Source: Accumulibacter sp036625275 (GTDB lineage: Bacteria > Pseudomonadota > Gammaproteobacteria > Burkholderiales > Rhodocyclaceae). From it: DNA of 64,000 bases. A program made the position numbers and the translations under genes. Below the pieces are notes generated by a model. It did not search any database and was not told where the DNA came from. It was given only the letters and a program-made list of their open reading frames with translations. Every line of letters starts with the position of its first letter. The first letter of the stretch is position 1. Location of the stretch: contig NZ_JAZKUD010000003.1 in the NCBI RefSeq assembly GCF_036625275.1, positions 62,001 to 126,000 of the forward strand, in the 5' to 3' direction. Of this stretch, positions 54,431-62,271 are shown piece after piece.

Positions 54431-55535
54431 ATGGAAGCCGAACAACTCAATCTCCTCGAAAACCGGCTCGCCGACCTCGGTCAGCGGGCCACCGAACTGC
54501 GGAGGTATCTTTGACTACGATCAGAAAGCCGATCAGTTAAAGGCCGTTGCGCGCGAATTCGAAGATCCGAAGGTCTGGGACAACGCCGAGCGCGCGCAGG
54601 AACTCGGGCGCGAGAAACGCTTGCTGGAAAACGTCGTGCTGACACTGAACCGCGTCGGCGATGGCCTGCGCGACGCCAGTGACCTCTTCGAGATGGCGCG
54701 CGAGGAGAATGACGACGACACGCTGAACGCGGTCATCGCCGATGTCGACGCCATCGAGAAGGAGGTTTCCGGCCTCGAATTCCGGCGCATGTTCAACAAT
54801 CCGGCTGATCCGCTCAACTGCTTCGTCGACATCCAGGCCGGCGCCGGCGGTACCGAAGCGCAGGACTGGGCGGCGATGCTGCTGCGCATGTACATCCGCT
54901 ACGGCGAACGCAAGGGCTACGCGGTCGAAGTGCTCGAGGAATCGGAAGGCGAAGTCGCCGGCATCAAGACGGCCAGCATCAAACTCTCCGGCGACTATGC
55001 TTACGGCATGCTGCGTTCGGAAACCGGCATCCATCGACTGGTCCGCAAGTCGCCCTTCGACTCGAATGCACGCCGCCACACCAGTTTCTGTTCGGTGACC
55101 GCCTACCCCGAAATCGACGACTCCTTCGAAGTCGACATCAACCCGACCGAGCTGCGCATCGATACTTACCGCGCTTCCGGCGCCGGTGGTCAGCACATCA
55201 ACAAGACCGACTCGGCGGTGCGCATCACGCATCTGCCGACCAACATCGTCGTGCAGTGCCAGAATGACCGCTCGCAGCACCGCAACCGTGCCGAGGCCAT
55301 GGCGATGTTAAAGTCGCGCATCTACGAAGCCGAGATGCGCAAGCGCCAGGCCGAGCAGCAAAAGCTCGAAGACGCCAAATCCGACATCGGCTGGGGTCAC
55401 CAGATCCGTTCCTACGTGCTCGACCAGTCACGAATCAAGGACTTGCGGACCAACGTCGAAGTCGGCAATACCCAGGGCGTGCTTGATGGCGACCTCGACC
55501 AGTTCATCGAAGCCAGCCTGAAACAGGGCGTCTGA
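54431..55535 (+). CDS. prfB: Peptide chain release factor 2 (programmed +1 frameshift)
   Basis: The gene is read in two frames. The first runs from ATG 54431 to an in-frame TGA at 54512-54514, and the second continues from GAC at 54513 to 55535. The product has about 367 residues. The anticodon-like SPF motif appears in RKSPFDSNARRHTSF and the catalytic GGQ at about residues 252-254 (SGAGGQHINKTDSAVRITHLP), both as in RF2. Ordinary annotation that starts in the second frame would lose the first 27 residues or more. lysS follows 43 bases later, as in many proteobacteria. Confidence 0.95.
54501..54515 (+). promoter_or_regulatory. prfB +1 frameshift site
   Basis: GGAGGTATCTTTGAC: an internal Shine-Dalgarno-like GGAGG three bases before CTT, then the slippery CTT TGA C. 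When RF2 is scarce the ribosome slips from CTT to TTT and reads GAC, giving autoregulation. Confidence 0.92.
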
Positions 55536-55578
55536 GCCGGCATGCCCAACCTGCTCAAGGACTCATTGAGACCCCATC

Positions 55579-57093
55579 ATGTCACCGACCGAAACCCCCA
55601 CCGACCCTTCACCGCAGCCGGACGAAAACCACCTCATCGCCGATCGTCGTGCCAAGCTCGACGAGTGGCGGCAGAGCGGCCGAGCCTTCCCGAACGACTT
55701 TGCGCGCGAAAATACCGCCGGCAAGATCAACGATCTCTACGACAGCAAGACGCTCGAAGAACTTGCGGCCGTGCCGGTCGCCGTTCGGATCGCCGGGCGC
55801 ATCATGCTCAAACGGGTGATGGGCAAGGCCTCGTTCATCACCATTCAGGACCTCTCCGGCCGCATCCAGGCTTATGTCAGCCGTGACCAGGTTGGCGATG
55901 AAATCTATGCGGCGTTCAAGCGCTGGGACATGGGGGACATCGTTGGTGCCGTCGGCACGCTATTTCGCACCCGCACGGGTGAGCTGACCGTGCAGTGCAC
56001 GGAGATCCGACTGCTCTCGAAATCGCTCCGACCGCTGCCGGAAAAGTTCCACGGCCTGACCGACCAGGAACAGAAGTACCGTATGCGCTACGTCGACCTG
56101 ATCACCAACGAGCCATCCCGCTTCACCTTCGTGGTCCGCAGCCGCATCCTGCAGTCGATCCGCAACTTCATGATCGATCACGGTTTTCTCGAAGTCGAAA
56201 CGCCGATGATGCACCCCATCCCCGGTGGTGCAACGGCGCGCCCCTTCGCGACACACCATAACGCACTCGACATGCCGCTGTTCCTGCGCATCGCACCGGA
56301 GTTGTACCTCAAGCGCCTCGTTGTCGGCGGCCTCGAAAAGGTTTTCGAAGTCAACCGCAATTTCCGCAACGAAGGACTCAGCCCTCGCCACAACCCCGAA
56401 TTCACGATGATGGAATTCTACGAGGCGTACTCCGAGTACCGCCAGTTGATGGACTTCACCGAAGGACTGCTGCGCCACAGCGCGCGCACGGTGCTGGCCA
56501 GTGAAGTGTTCGAATATCAGGGCCGCAGCATCGACTTCGCCAAGCCCTTTGCCCGTCTGACGATCATCGAAGCAATCCGCCAGTTCCATCCCGGCTACAG
56601 TATTGCACAACTTGGTGACGCCGCCTGGTTGCGTGCCAAACTGACGGCGATGCAGGTCGATGTCGGGGCAGCATCCGGGCTGGGCGCGCTGCAACTGAAG
56701 CTCTTCGAGGAGACAACCGAAGCCGATCTCTGGGATCCGACCTTCATCATCGATTACCCGGCCGAGGTCAGCCCACTGGCGCGCCGTAGCGATAGCAACC
56801 CCGAGGTCGCCGAGCGTTTCGAGTTATTCATCGCCGGCCGCGAGATCGCCAATGGTTTTTCCGAGTTGAACGACCCCGAAGACCAGGCGGCACGCTTCCT
56901 CGAACAGGCGCAAGCCAAGGAGGCTGGCGACGAGGAGGCGATGTACTACGACGCCGACTATATCCGCGCTCTTGAATACGGCCTGCCGCCGACCGCTGGC
57001 TGCGGCGTTGGCATCGACCGGCTGGTGATGCTGCTGACCAACTCGGCAAACATCCGGGACGTGATCCTCTTTCCGCAGATGCGGCCAGAGTAG
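55579..57093 (+). CDS. lysS: Lysyl-tRNA synthetase (class II)
   Basis: The 504-residue enzyme has an N-terminal OB-fold anticodon-binding domain (VAVRIAGRIMLKRVMGKASFITIQDLSGRIQAYV) and a class II catalytic core. Motif 2 is visible around EKVFEVNRNFRNEGLSPRHNPEFTMMEFYEAY and motif 3 as GCGVGIDRLVMLLTNSANIRDVILFP. The sequence TDQEQKYRMRYVDLI is typical of LysS. ATG 55579. It follows prfB. Confidence 0.97.
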   Translation: MSPTETPTDPSPQPDENHLIADRRAKLDEWRQSGRAFPNDFARENTAGKINDLYDSKTLEELAAVPVAVRIAGRIMLKRVMGKASFITIQDLSGRIQAYVSRDQVGDEIYAAFKRWDMGDIVGAVGTLFRTRTGELTVQCTEIRLLSKSLRPLPEKFHGLTDQEQKYRMRYVDLITNEPSRFTFVVRSRILQSIRNFMIDHGFLEVETPMMHPIPGGATARPFATHHNALDMPLFLRIAPELYLKRLVVGGLEKVFEVNRNFRNEGLSPRHNPEFTMMEFYEAYSEYRQLMDFTEGLLRHSARTVLASEVFEYQGRSIDFAKPFARLTIIEAIRQFHPGYSIAQLGDAAWLRAKLTAMQVDVGAASGLGALQLKLFEETTEADLWDPTFIIDYPAEVSPLARRSDSNPEVAERFELFIAGREIANGFSELNDPEDQAARFLEQAQAKEAGDEEAMYYDADYIRALEYGLPPTAGCGVGIDRLVMLLTNSANIRDVILFPQMRPE

Positions 57094-57139
57094 GCCACTG
57101 CAGCAAGTCAGCGCGCACATCGACCAGCACTCCCGGCGC

Positions 57140-58357
57140 ATGCCACAGCACGCGATCGTCATCGGTGCCGGTCTGGCCGGCAGCAGCGCCGCCGAACGCC
57201 TGGCGGCACGCGGCTGGACGATCGATTTGATCGAGCGCGCTGCTGCACCGGGTGAGGGCGCCTCGGGTAATCTTGCCGGCGTTCTGCGCCCGCTGCCCTC
57301 GCTCGACGACAACCGCCTGGCACGACTGACGCTTGCCGGTTTCGTCCACGCCCGTGCGCATTTCCAGGCGCTAACCACCGCCGGCCTGCCGCTGCGCTGG
57401 GGTCGCACCGGCGTGCTGCATCTGGCGCGCGACGACAAACACGCTGCAACGCAGCAGCGGGTGGTCGAAATCCAGCAGCCGGCAGCCGATGAGTTGCGCT
57501 TCGTCGACCGTGACGAAGCCAGCCGGCTGGCGGGCTGGCCGGTTGCCCAGGGCGGCTGGTGGTTCCCCGGTGGTGGCTGGGTCGACCCCGCTTCGCTTTG
57601 CTGGGCCAACCTGGCTCGCCACGCGACGGCGATCCGGCCGCACTATCGATGCCGGGTTGCAGAAATCAGGCAGCAGGCGGATCTCTGGCAGGCTTGCGAC
57701 GCCGCTGGCCAGCTCATTGCCGCCGCACCGGTATTGATTCTGGCCAACGCAGCGGCTGCCCGATGCTTTGCCACCGCCGCGCATCTGCCGCTACGCGCTG
57801 CACGTGGGCAGGTTTCGCATCTGCCAGCCGCGACGGCGGCGCCGCCGGCCATCGTCGTCTGCCGCCTCGGCTACGTGACGCCGGCCATCAACGGCCTGCG
57901 CTGCGCCGGTGCGACCTTCTGCGTTGACGACCAGGAAAGCGCGCTGCGTCAGGCCGACCATGCCGAAAACCTGGCCAAACTCGATTTCATCCTGCCAGGC
58001 TACAGCCAGGGCATCGACCCGGAGCAACTCGGCGGCCGTGTCGGTTTCCGCCCGCTGTCGCCGGATCGTCTGCCGATGATCGGCGCGCTTGCCGACGCCA
58101 CCGCGATCGACCCGGCGCGTCCGTCGCTGTCGCTCGCCGCCATGCCGCGTCTGCCAGGACTCTACCTGATCAACGGTTTTGGCGCCCGCGGCATCGTCTG
58201 GTCGGCGCTCGCCGGCGAATTGCTGGCCTGCCTGATCACTGGAGCGCCGCTGCCGCTCGCCGACGACCTGGTCAGCGCCGTCGATCCTGGCCGCTTCCTA
58301 TTGCGCGGCCGCAGCAAGCGCTGGCACAGCGACGCCGCACCGCGTATCGACGGGTGA
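57140..58357 (+). CDS. FAD-dependent oxidoreductase resembling the C-terminal domain of MnmC
   Basis: The 405-residue protein starts at ATG 57140 with a Rossmann FAD site HAIVIGAGLAGSSAAERLAARG, then EGASGNLAGVLRPLPS, the MnmC-type continuation. It ends with GFRPLSPDRLPMIGAL and YLINGFGARGIVWSALAGELLA, as in the FAD domain that removes the carboxymethyl group from cmnm5s2U34 of tRNA. The N-terminal methyltransferase half of bifunctional MnmC is absent. It may be a stand-alone tRNA-modifying domain or a relative with another amine substrate. The location beside lysS fits a translation role. Confidence 0.75.
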   Translation: MPQHAIVIGAGLAGSSAAERLAARGWTIDLIERAAAPGEGASGNLAGVLRPLPSLDDNRLARLTLAGFVHARAHFQALTTAGLPLRWGRTGVLHLARDDKHAATQQRVVEIQQPAADELRFVDRDEASRLAGWPVAQGGWWFPGGGWVDPASLCWANLARHATAIRPHYRCRVAEIRQQADLWQACDAAGQLIAAAPVLILANAAAARCFATAAHLPLRAARGQVSHLPAATAAPPAIVVCRLGYVTPAINGLRCAGATFCVDDQESALRQADHAENLAKLDFILPGYSQGIDPEQLGGRVGFRPLSPDRLPMIGALADATAIDPARPSLSLAAMPRLPGLYLINGFGARGIVWSALAGELLACLITGAPLPLADDLVSAVDPGRFLLRGRSKRWHSDAAPRIDG

Positions 58358-58459
58358 ATTTTTTATCCAGCCCGGATTGTGCAAGTCGCGCAGTAGTCGT
58401 CCTCCAAGATTCCCCGCAAAGCGTTACACTGAGATTTTTATTTCCAGGAAATCGAAGGT

Positions 58460-59083
58460 ATGGAAAATCAGTCCACGAGCACTCACCCGATGATTCTCGT
58501 TGCCGCAGCCTCGGTCACCGTGCTCAGTCTCACCGGCGTCGCGGCGCTGCTGGGCTGGCTGCCGAGCCCCATGGCACCGCAAGCCGCAAGCGCGCCCATG
58601 CCGGCTGTCATCGCCATGCCGGCGGAAAAGTCCGCAACGCTGAACATCCCTGCCGGTTCGAGAGTCACGGTGTCTACCGTCAGCGAAGCTCCTGCAAGCC
58701 AGGCAAGCAAGCGTGTCACCACTCGACCGACCCCGGCAGTTGCCGACCAGGGGCAGCAATCCACTGCGCGATCTACTGCGCGATCCACTGCGTCTTCCCG
58801 CTCCTACCACGCCAGCCGTGACACCAGGCCAGTAGCGAACGACCTGCATCCGGAGAACACGCTTTACGTCAACCACAGCCGACCTGCTGTTGGCGTTTGC
58901 CGGGACTGCGGTACCGTCGTCGACGTGCGCGAGATGACGAGAAGGGGGCGCGTCAGTCCGCAGTACCAGGTCACCGTTCGCCTCAACGATGGCAGCATGC
59001 GTACCGTCAACGAATCGCAAGTGCCGCTGTGGCGCAGCGGCGACCGTGTGCGCATCGGCAATGGACAGTTCTCCGGCATCTAG
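58460..59083 (+). CDS. Membrane-anchored protein with conserved C-terminal beta domain
   Basis: The 207-residue protein has one N-terminal hydrophobic span (PMILVAAASVTVLSLTGVAALL), a low-complexity Ala/Ser/Thr/Pro linker with an STARSTARSTASS repeat, and a C-terminal ~75-residue domain. That domain contains VGVCRDCGTVVDVREMTRRG and VTVRLNDGSMRTVNESQVPLWRSGDRVRIGNGQ, resembling the C-terminal part of the Pcp/SlyB outer-membrane lipoprotein group. There is no lipobox; the anchor looks like an uncleaved helix, so the domain probably faces the periplasm. Function unknown. Confidence 0.72.
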   Translation: MENQSTSTHPMILVAAASVTVLSLTGVAALLGWLPSPMAPQAASAPMPAVIAMPAEKSATLNIPAGSRVTVSTVSEAPASQASKRVTTRPTPAVADQGQQSTARSTARSTASSRSYHASRDTRPVANDLHPENTLYVNHSRPAVGVCRDCGTVVDVREMTRRGRVSPQYQVTVRLNDGSMRTVNESQVPLWRSGDRVRIGNGQFSGI

Positions 59084-59337
59084 TGGTTCGTTCCATTCTA
59101 CCCACCCTACCATAGCCAATACCATCCGATCGAACGATGCAGCAGGTAGAGTCGAGATGTGGCGCGGTGGTCGTAGGCGAGGGCGTGCGGAAAGGAGCGC
59201 GCTGGACTGGGCCGGCGGCGGAACTCGAGAGCAGCGACCGGCCGGCCGCGCCACGGGCCATCCGGCGCAGCACCCGGCAATTCCATTACACTGCGCATTC
59301 CGTCGGCGTCGCTGACCAATTTCTACAGGAGAAGCAC

Positions 59338-60165
59338 GTGCGTATCGCCATTCCCCTCTTGACGACGATTACCATCGAACTCACGGACGGGATCGCCGAG
59401 ATCCGGCTGAATCGTCCCGAACGTTCGAACGCGATGAACGAGGCGATGTGGCAGGAACTGCGCACGGCCTTCAACTGGGCGGACGCGACAGCCGAGGTGC
59501 GTGTCGCGATCCTGAGCGGCGCCGGGCGCAATTTCTGTGCCGGGATCGATCTGGCGATGCTGGCGGGGGTCGGCCAGGCGGTCGCGCATCGCGACCCGGC
59601 GCGCAGCCGCGAGGCGCTGCGCCGGCTGATCCTCGATCTCCAGGATTGCCTGTCGACGGTCGAGCGTTGCCGCAAGCCGGTCCTGGCAGCGATTCAGGGT
59701 GCCTGCATCGGGGGGGCGATCGATCTGGTGACCTGCTGCGACATGCGTTACGCGGCGGCCGAGGTGCAGTTTTCGGTGCGCGAGATCGATGTCGGGATGA
59801 CCGCCGATGTCGGTACCCTGCAGCGTCTGCCGCGGCTCATCCCGGATGGCGTCGCGCGCGAGCTGGCCTACACCGGTCGCAGCGTCGATGGCGCCGAGGC
59901 GAAGGCGATCGGGCTCGTCAATCAGGTCTACGCGACCTCCGAAGCGCTGCTCGAAGGGGTGCGCACGATCGCGCGCCGCATCGCCGCGAAATCGCCGCTG
60001 GCCATCCGCGGCACCAAGGAGATGCTCAACTACGGCCGTGACCATGCGGTGGCCGATGGGCTGAACTACATTGCCACCTGGAACGCGGCGATGCTGATGT
60101 CCGCCGACCTCGACGAAACGCTGGCCGCAATGCGCGAGCAGCGTCCACCACGCTTCCTCGACTGA
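59338..60165 (+). CDS. Enoyl-CoA hydratase/isomerase family, dienoyl-CoA isomerase-like
   Basis: The 275-residue crotonase-fold protein starts at GTG 59338, preceded by AGGAG; an upstream in-frame extension is excluded. The oxyanion-hole regions are GRNFCAGIDLAML and GACIGGAIDLVTCCDMRYAA. The segment REIDVGMTADVGTLQRLPRLI, with its acidic residues, matches delta(3,5)-delta(2,4)-dienoyl-CoA isomerases (ECH1 type) better than hydratases. It would act in beta-oxidation of unsaturated fatty acids. An AEC transporter follows 20 bases later. Confidence 0.85.
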   Translation: MRIAIPLLTTITIELTDGIAEIRLNRPERSNAMNEAMWQELRTAFNWADATAEVRVAILSGAGRNFCAGIDLAMLAGVGQAVAHRDPARSREALRRLILDLQDCLSTVERCRKPVLAAIQGACIGGAIDLVTCCDMRYAAAEVQFSVREIDVGMTADVGTLQRLPRLIPDGVARELAYTGRSVDGAEAKAIGLVNQVYATSEALLEGVRTIARRIAAKSPLAIRGTKEMLNYGRDHAVADGLNYIATWNAAMLMSADLDETLAAMREQRPPRFLD

Positions 60166-60185
60166 CCGGCGCTGCGGGCGGTGGC

Positions 60186-61124
60186 ATGCAGACGTTTGTC
60201 CATCACCTTGAACTGGCTGCACCGCTCTTCGTCCTGGTGCTCGTCGGCTATGTGCTGATGCGCGGTTTTGCCTGGCCGCAGGCGATGTCCGACCACCTGT
60301 CGCGCTTCGTTTTTTCGGTCGCCCTGCCGGCGATGCTGTTTCACCTGATGAGCGACCTTTCGCAGTTGCCGCCGGTCGATGCGCGGCTGCTGATCGCCTT
60401 CTTCGGCGGCTGCCTGATCGTCTTCGTGCTTGGCCGTCTGCTCGCCTGGAAGCTCTTTGCGCTGGATGGCGTCGGGCAATCGGTCTTTGCCTTGGGCGGG
60501 GTGTTCTCGAACAACGTGCTGCTCGGCCTGCCGCTGGCGAAGATTGCCCTCGGCGATGCGGCGGTTCCGTCGGTGGCGCTGGTACTGGTCTTCAACGCGC
60601 TGATCCTGTGGACGCTGCTGACGGTGTCGATCGAGTGGGCGCAGCATGGCAGCTTCTCGCTGCAGGGTTTCGCCCAGACGGCCCGCGGCGTGCTGACCAA
60701 TCCGATCGTTGCCGCGATTCTCGCGGGCACGCTCTTCGGAGTGAGCGGCGTGCCGCTACTCGCTCTCGTCGCCCAGCCGCTGGCGATGATCGGCCATGCG
60801 GCGGCGCCGATGGCACTGGTCGCCCTCGGCATGGGACTTGCCGAATACGGGGTGCGTGACGGTTGGCGGATCAGCGTCGCCATGACTCTGATCAAGCTGA
60901 TCGTTCAGCCGCTGGTCGTCTGGCTGCTGGCGCGCCTGATCGGCCTGCCGCCGATGGAAACGCGGGTCGTCGTACTGTTGGCGTCGCTGGCGGTCGGTGT
61001 CAACGTCTATCTGATGTCGCGCCAGTTCAACACCCTGGAAGCGCCGGTGGCCAGCAGCCTGGTGCTGTCCACCGCGCTGGCGGCACTGACGACGCCGTTG
61101 GTGTTGGCGTTGTCCGGTGCTTGA
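60186..61124 (+). CDS. AEC (auxin efflux carrier) family transporter
   Basis: The 312-residue protein has about ten hydrophobic segments in two inverted halves. Characteristic stretches are FVFSVALPAMLFHLM in the first half, GVFSNNVLLGLPLAKIALG around the broken helix, and GHAAAPMALVALGMGLAEYG in the second. AEC proteins are often linked with malate, malonate or other organic anion export, but the substrate is not predictable. It is probably co-transcribed with the crotonase. GC-rich sequence and the pseudogene zone follow. Confidence 0.85.
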   Translation: MQTFVHHLELAAPLFVLVLVGYVLMRGFAWPQAMSDHLSRFVFSVALPAMLFHLMSDLSQLPPVDARLLIAFFGGCLIVFVLGRLLAWKLFALDGVGQSVFALGGVFSNNVLLGLPLAKIALGDAAVPSVALVLVFNALILWTLLTVSIEWAQHGSFSLQGFAQTARGVLTNPIVAAILAGTLFGVSGVPLLALVAQPLAMIGHAAAPMALVALGMGLAEYGVRDGWRISVAMTLIKLIVQPLVVWLLARLIGLPPMETRVVVLLASLAVGVNVYLMSRQFNTLEAPVASSLVLSTALAALTTPLVLALSGA

Positions 61125-61286
61125 GTGGCCGGGGGGGCGGGCCGGCGGAACGCTCCGGCAGGGCTTCCGCCCTACGCTCGCTGCGCGCCCCGCGACACCG
61201 CTACGCGGCGTCAGGGGAGCAGCGAATCAGGGGCAACAGAGATCTGAGGTTCCCTCGGTTTTTCGTCTGCCAAAGGGTGGGGTGCA

Positions 61287-61454
61287 TGCGACCCGTTTTG
61301 CTTGATGTTGCTTTCTGATCCAGTTCTCCAGGAACTGAACAGGCAATCTGTAACCGAGGGTCGAATACTGCCATTCTCTGTTGTAGAAGACCTCGATGTA
61401 TTCAAAGGCAGCGGCCTTGATCGCAGCGTGCGTAGCATAGCGAACGCCATGCAC
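61287..61454 (-). mobile_element. Remnant of an IS3-family transposase (OrfB C-terminus)
   Basis: The minus strand encodes VRYATHAAIKAAAFEYIEVF then YNREWQYSTLGYRLPVQFLE and NWIRKQHQ. This is the C-terminal end of the IS3-group DDE integrase, including the 'YN..R.HSTLGY.SP..FE' signature. Everything upstream (HTH and catalytic Asp residues) is missing. The fragment joins directly onto a broken DUF4062/STAND gene at about 61454. The IS end is not identifiable; the element is dead. Confidence 0.75.
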
Positions 61455-61907
61455 CGACCAGTACGCTGGCCTCCTGCAGCCGATCGCAAAGCGGGCGGTG
61501 CTCGTCCAGCGCACGATCGGTGAAGTCGGCGCGCAAGGTCAGCACGACCGTCGTCGCCCCGCCTTGCGTCGCCGCGATGAGCACGTCGGCAAAACGCTTC
61601 GCAGTTTCGGCGGAGGTTTCTTTATAGGTGTAGAGGTGGCTCAGGCCGATCTTGCCGCCACCGGCCGGGCCCTTCGCCAGTTCGCCGGCAAGATCGCCGA
61701 CCGCCAGATGCCGATGAAAACGTTGGTGCCATCGGCTTTGCGCAGGCAGACCTCTTCGGCGGTCGCGTCTTGCGCCGGCCAGTACCGCATGCCGAGCGGC
61801 ATGTAGCCCATCGTCGGGCAGGTATCGACGACTTCCTGGCGATACTCCGGCAGGTCGATCGAGGTACTCGAGATGAAGGCACGCGGCGGGCTGGATTGCT
61901 GCGTCAT
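61454..61907 (-). pseudogene. Decayed DUF4062-STAND NTPase gene
   Basis: From ATG 61907 the minus strand reads MTQQSSPPRAFISSTSIDLP, EYRQEVVDTCPTMGYMPLGM and so on to GTNVFIGI, an N-terminal DUF4062 domain. Near 61700 the reading frame changes. Another frame then gives GGGKIGLSHLYTYKETSAET, AKRFADVLIAATQGGATTVV and LTLRADFTDRALDEHRPLCD, which resembles the middle of a STAND/AAA-type NTPase domain with the TLRADF strand. An internal deletion and frameshift are implied. The homology stops at about 61453, where the IS3 remnant begins. DUF4062-STAND proteins are predicted conflict or defence sensors, so this looks like a lost immune-type gene. Confidence 0.7.
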
Positions 61908-62271
61908 CCATCGCTGCGCAAGCTCCTGGCGCTGGAGGCCGACATCCTCTGTGAAGGGGACTTCGGCGTCTTTGTCGGACGAGCTGCGGTCACTGCTTTC
62001 ATCGAGCGCTTTATCGAAGATTGCCCTGTCCGCAACGCATCGGGAGGTTGTCTTATGCCGGAGTTTTGGGTACATTCGCGCCCTTGCGTTGCCGGGCTTG
62101 GCAACGCCGCCTAGTCCGCGACCTTGTGACCATTGTGCTGCGCTATGGCCACTGGCTGTACGGAGCACGGCTGCTGACTCATTGCTCCGCCGAGAGAGAG
62201 CGTCAACTGGAAACCATCGAAATCGCCTCTCGCCGGGTTCATCCGCAGAAGCACATGCCGCGACGACCGGC
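61908..62271. other. Intergenic region without recognised gene
   Basis: About 360 bases lie between the pseudogene start and the GT39 gene. Short ORFs on both strands have no ribosome binding site or family resemblance. Parts may be debris of the same decayed locus. Confidence 0.4.

Noticed and set aside
58378..58402. TTGTGCAAGTCGCGCAGTAGTC, similar to the terminal module of the composite repeat
   Set aside because: Only about a dozen bases match and no other module is near; could be chance or a very degraded fragment.
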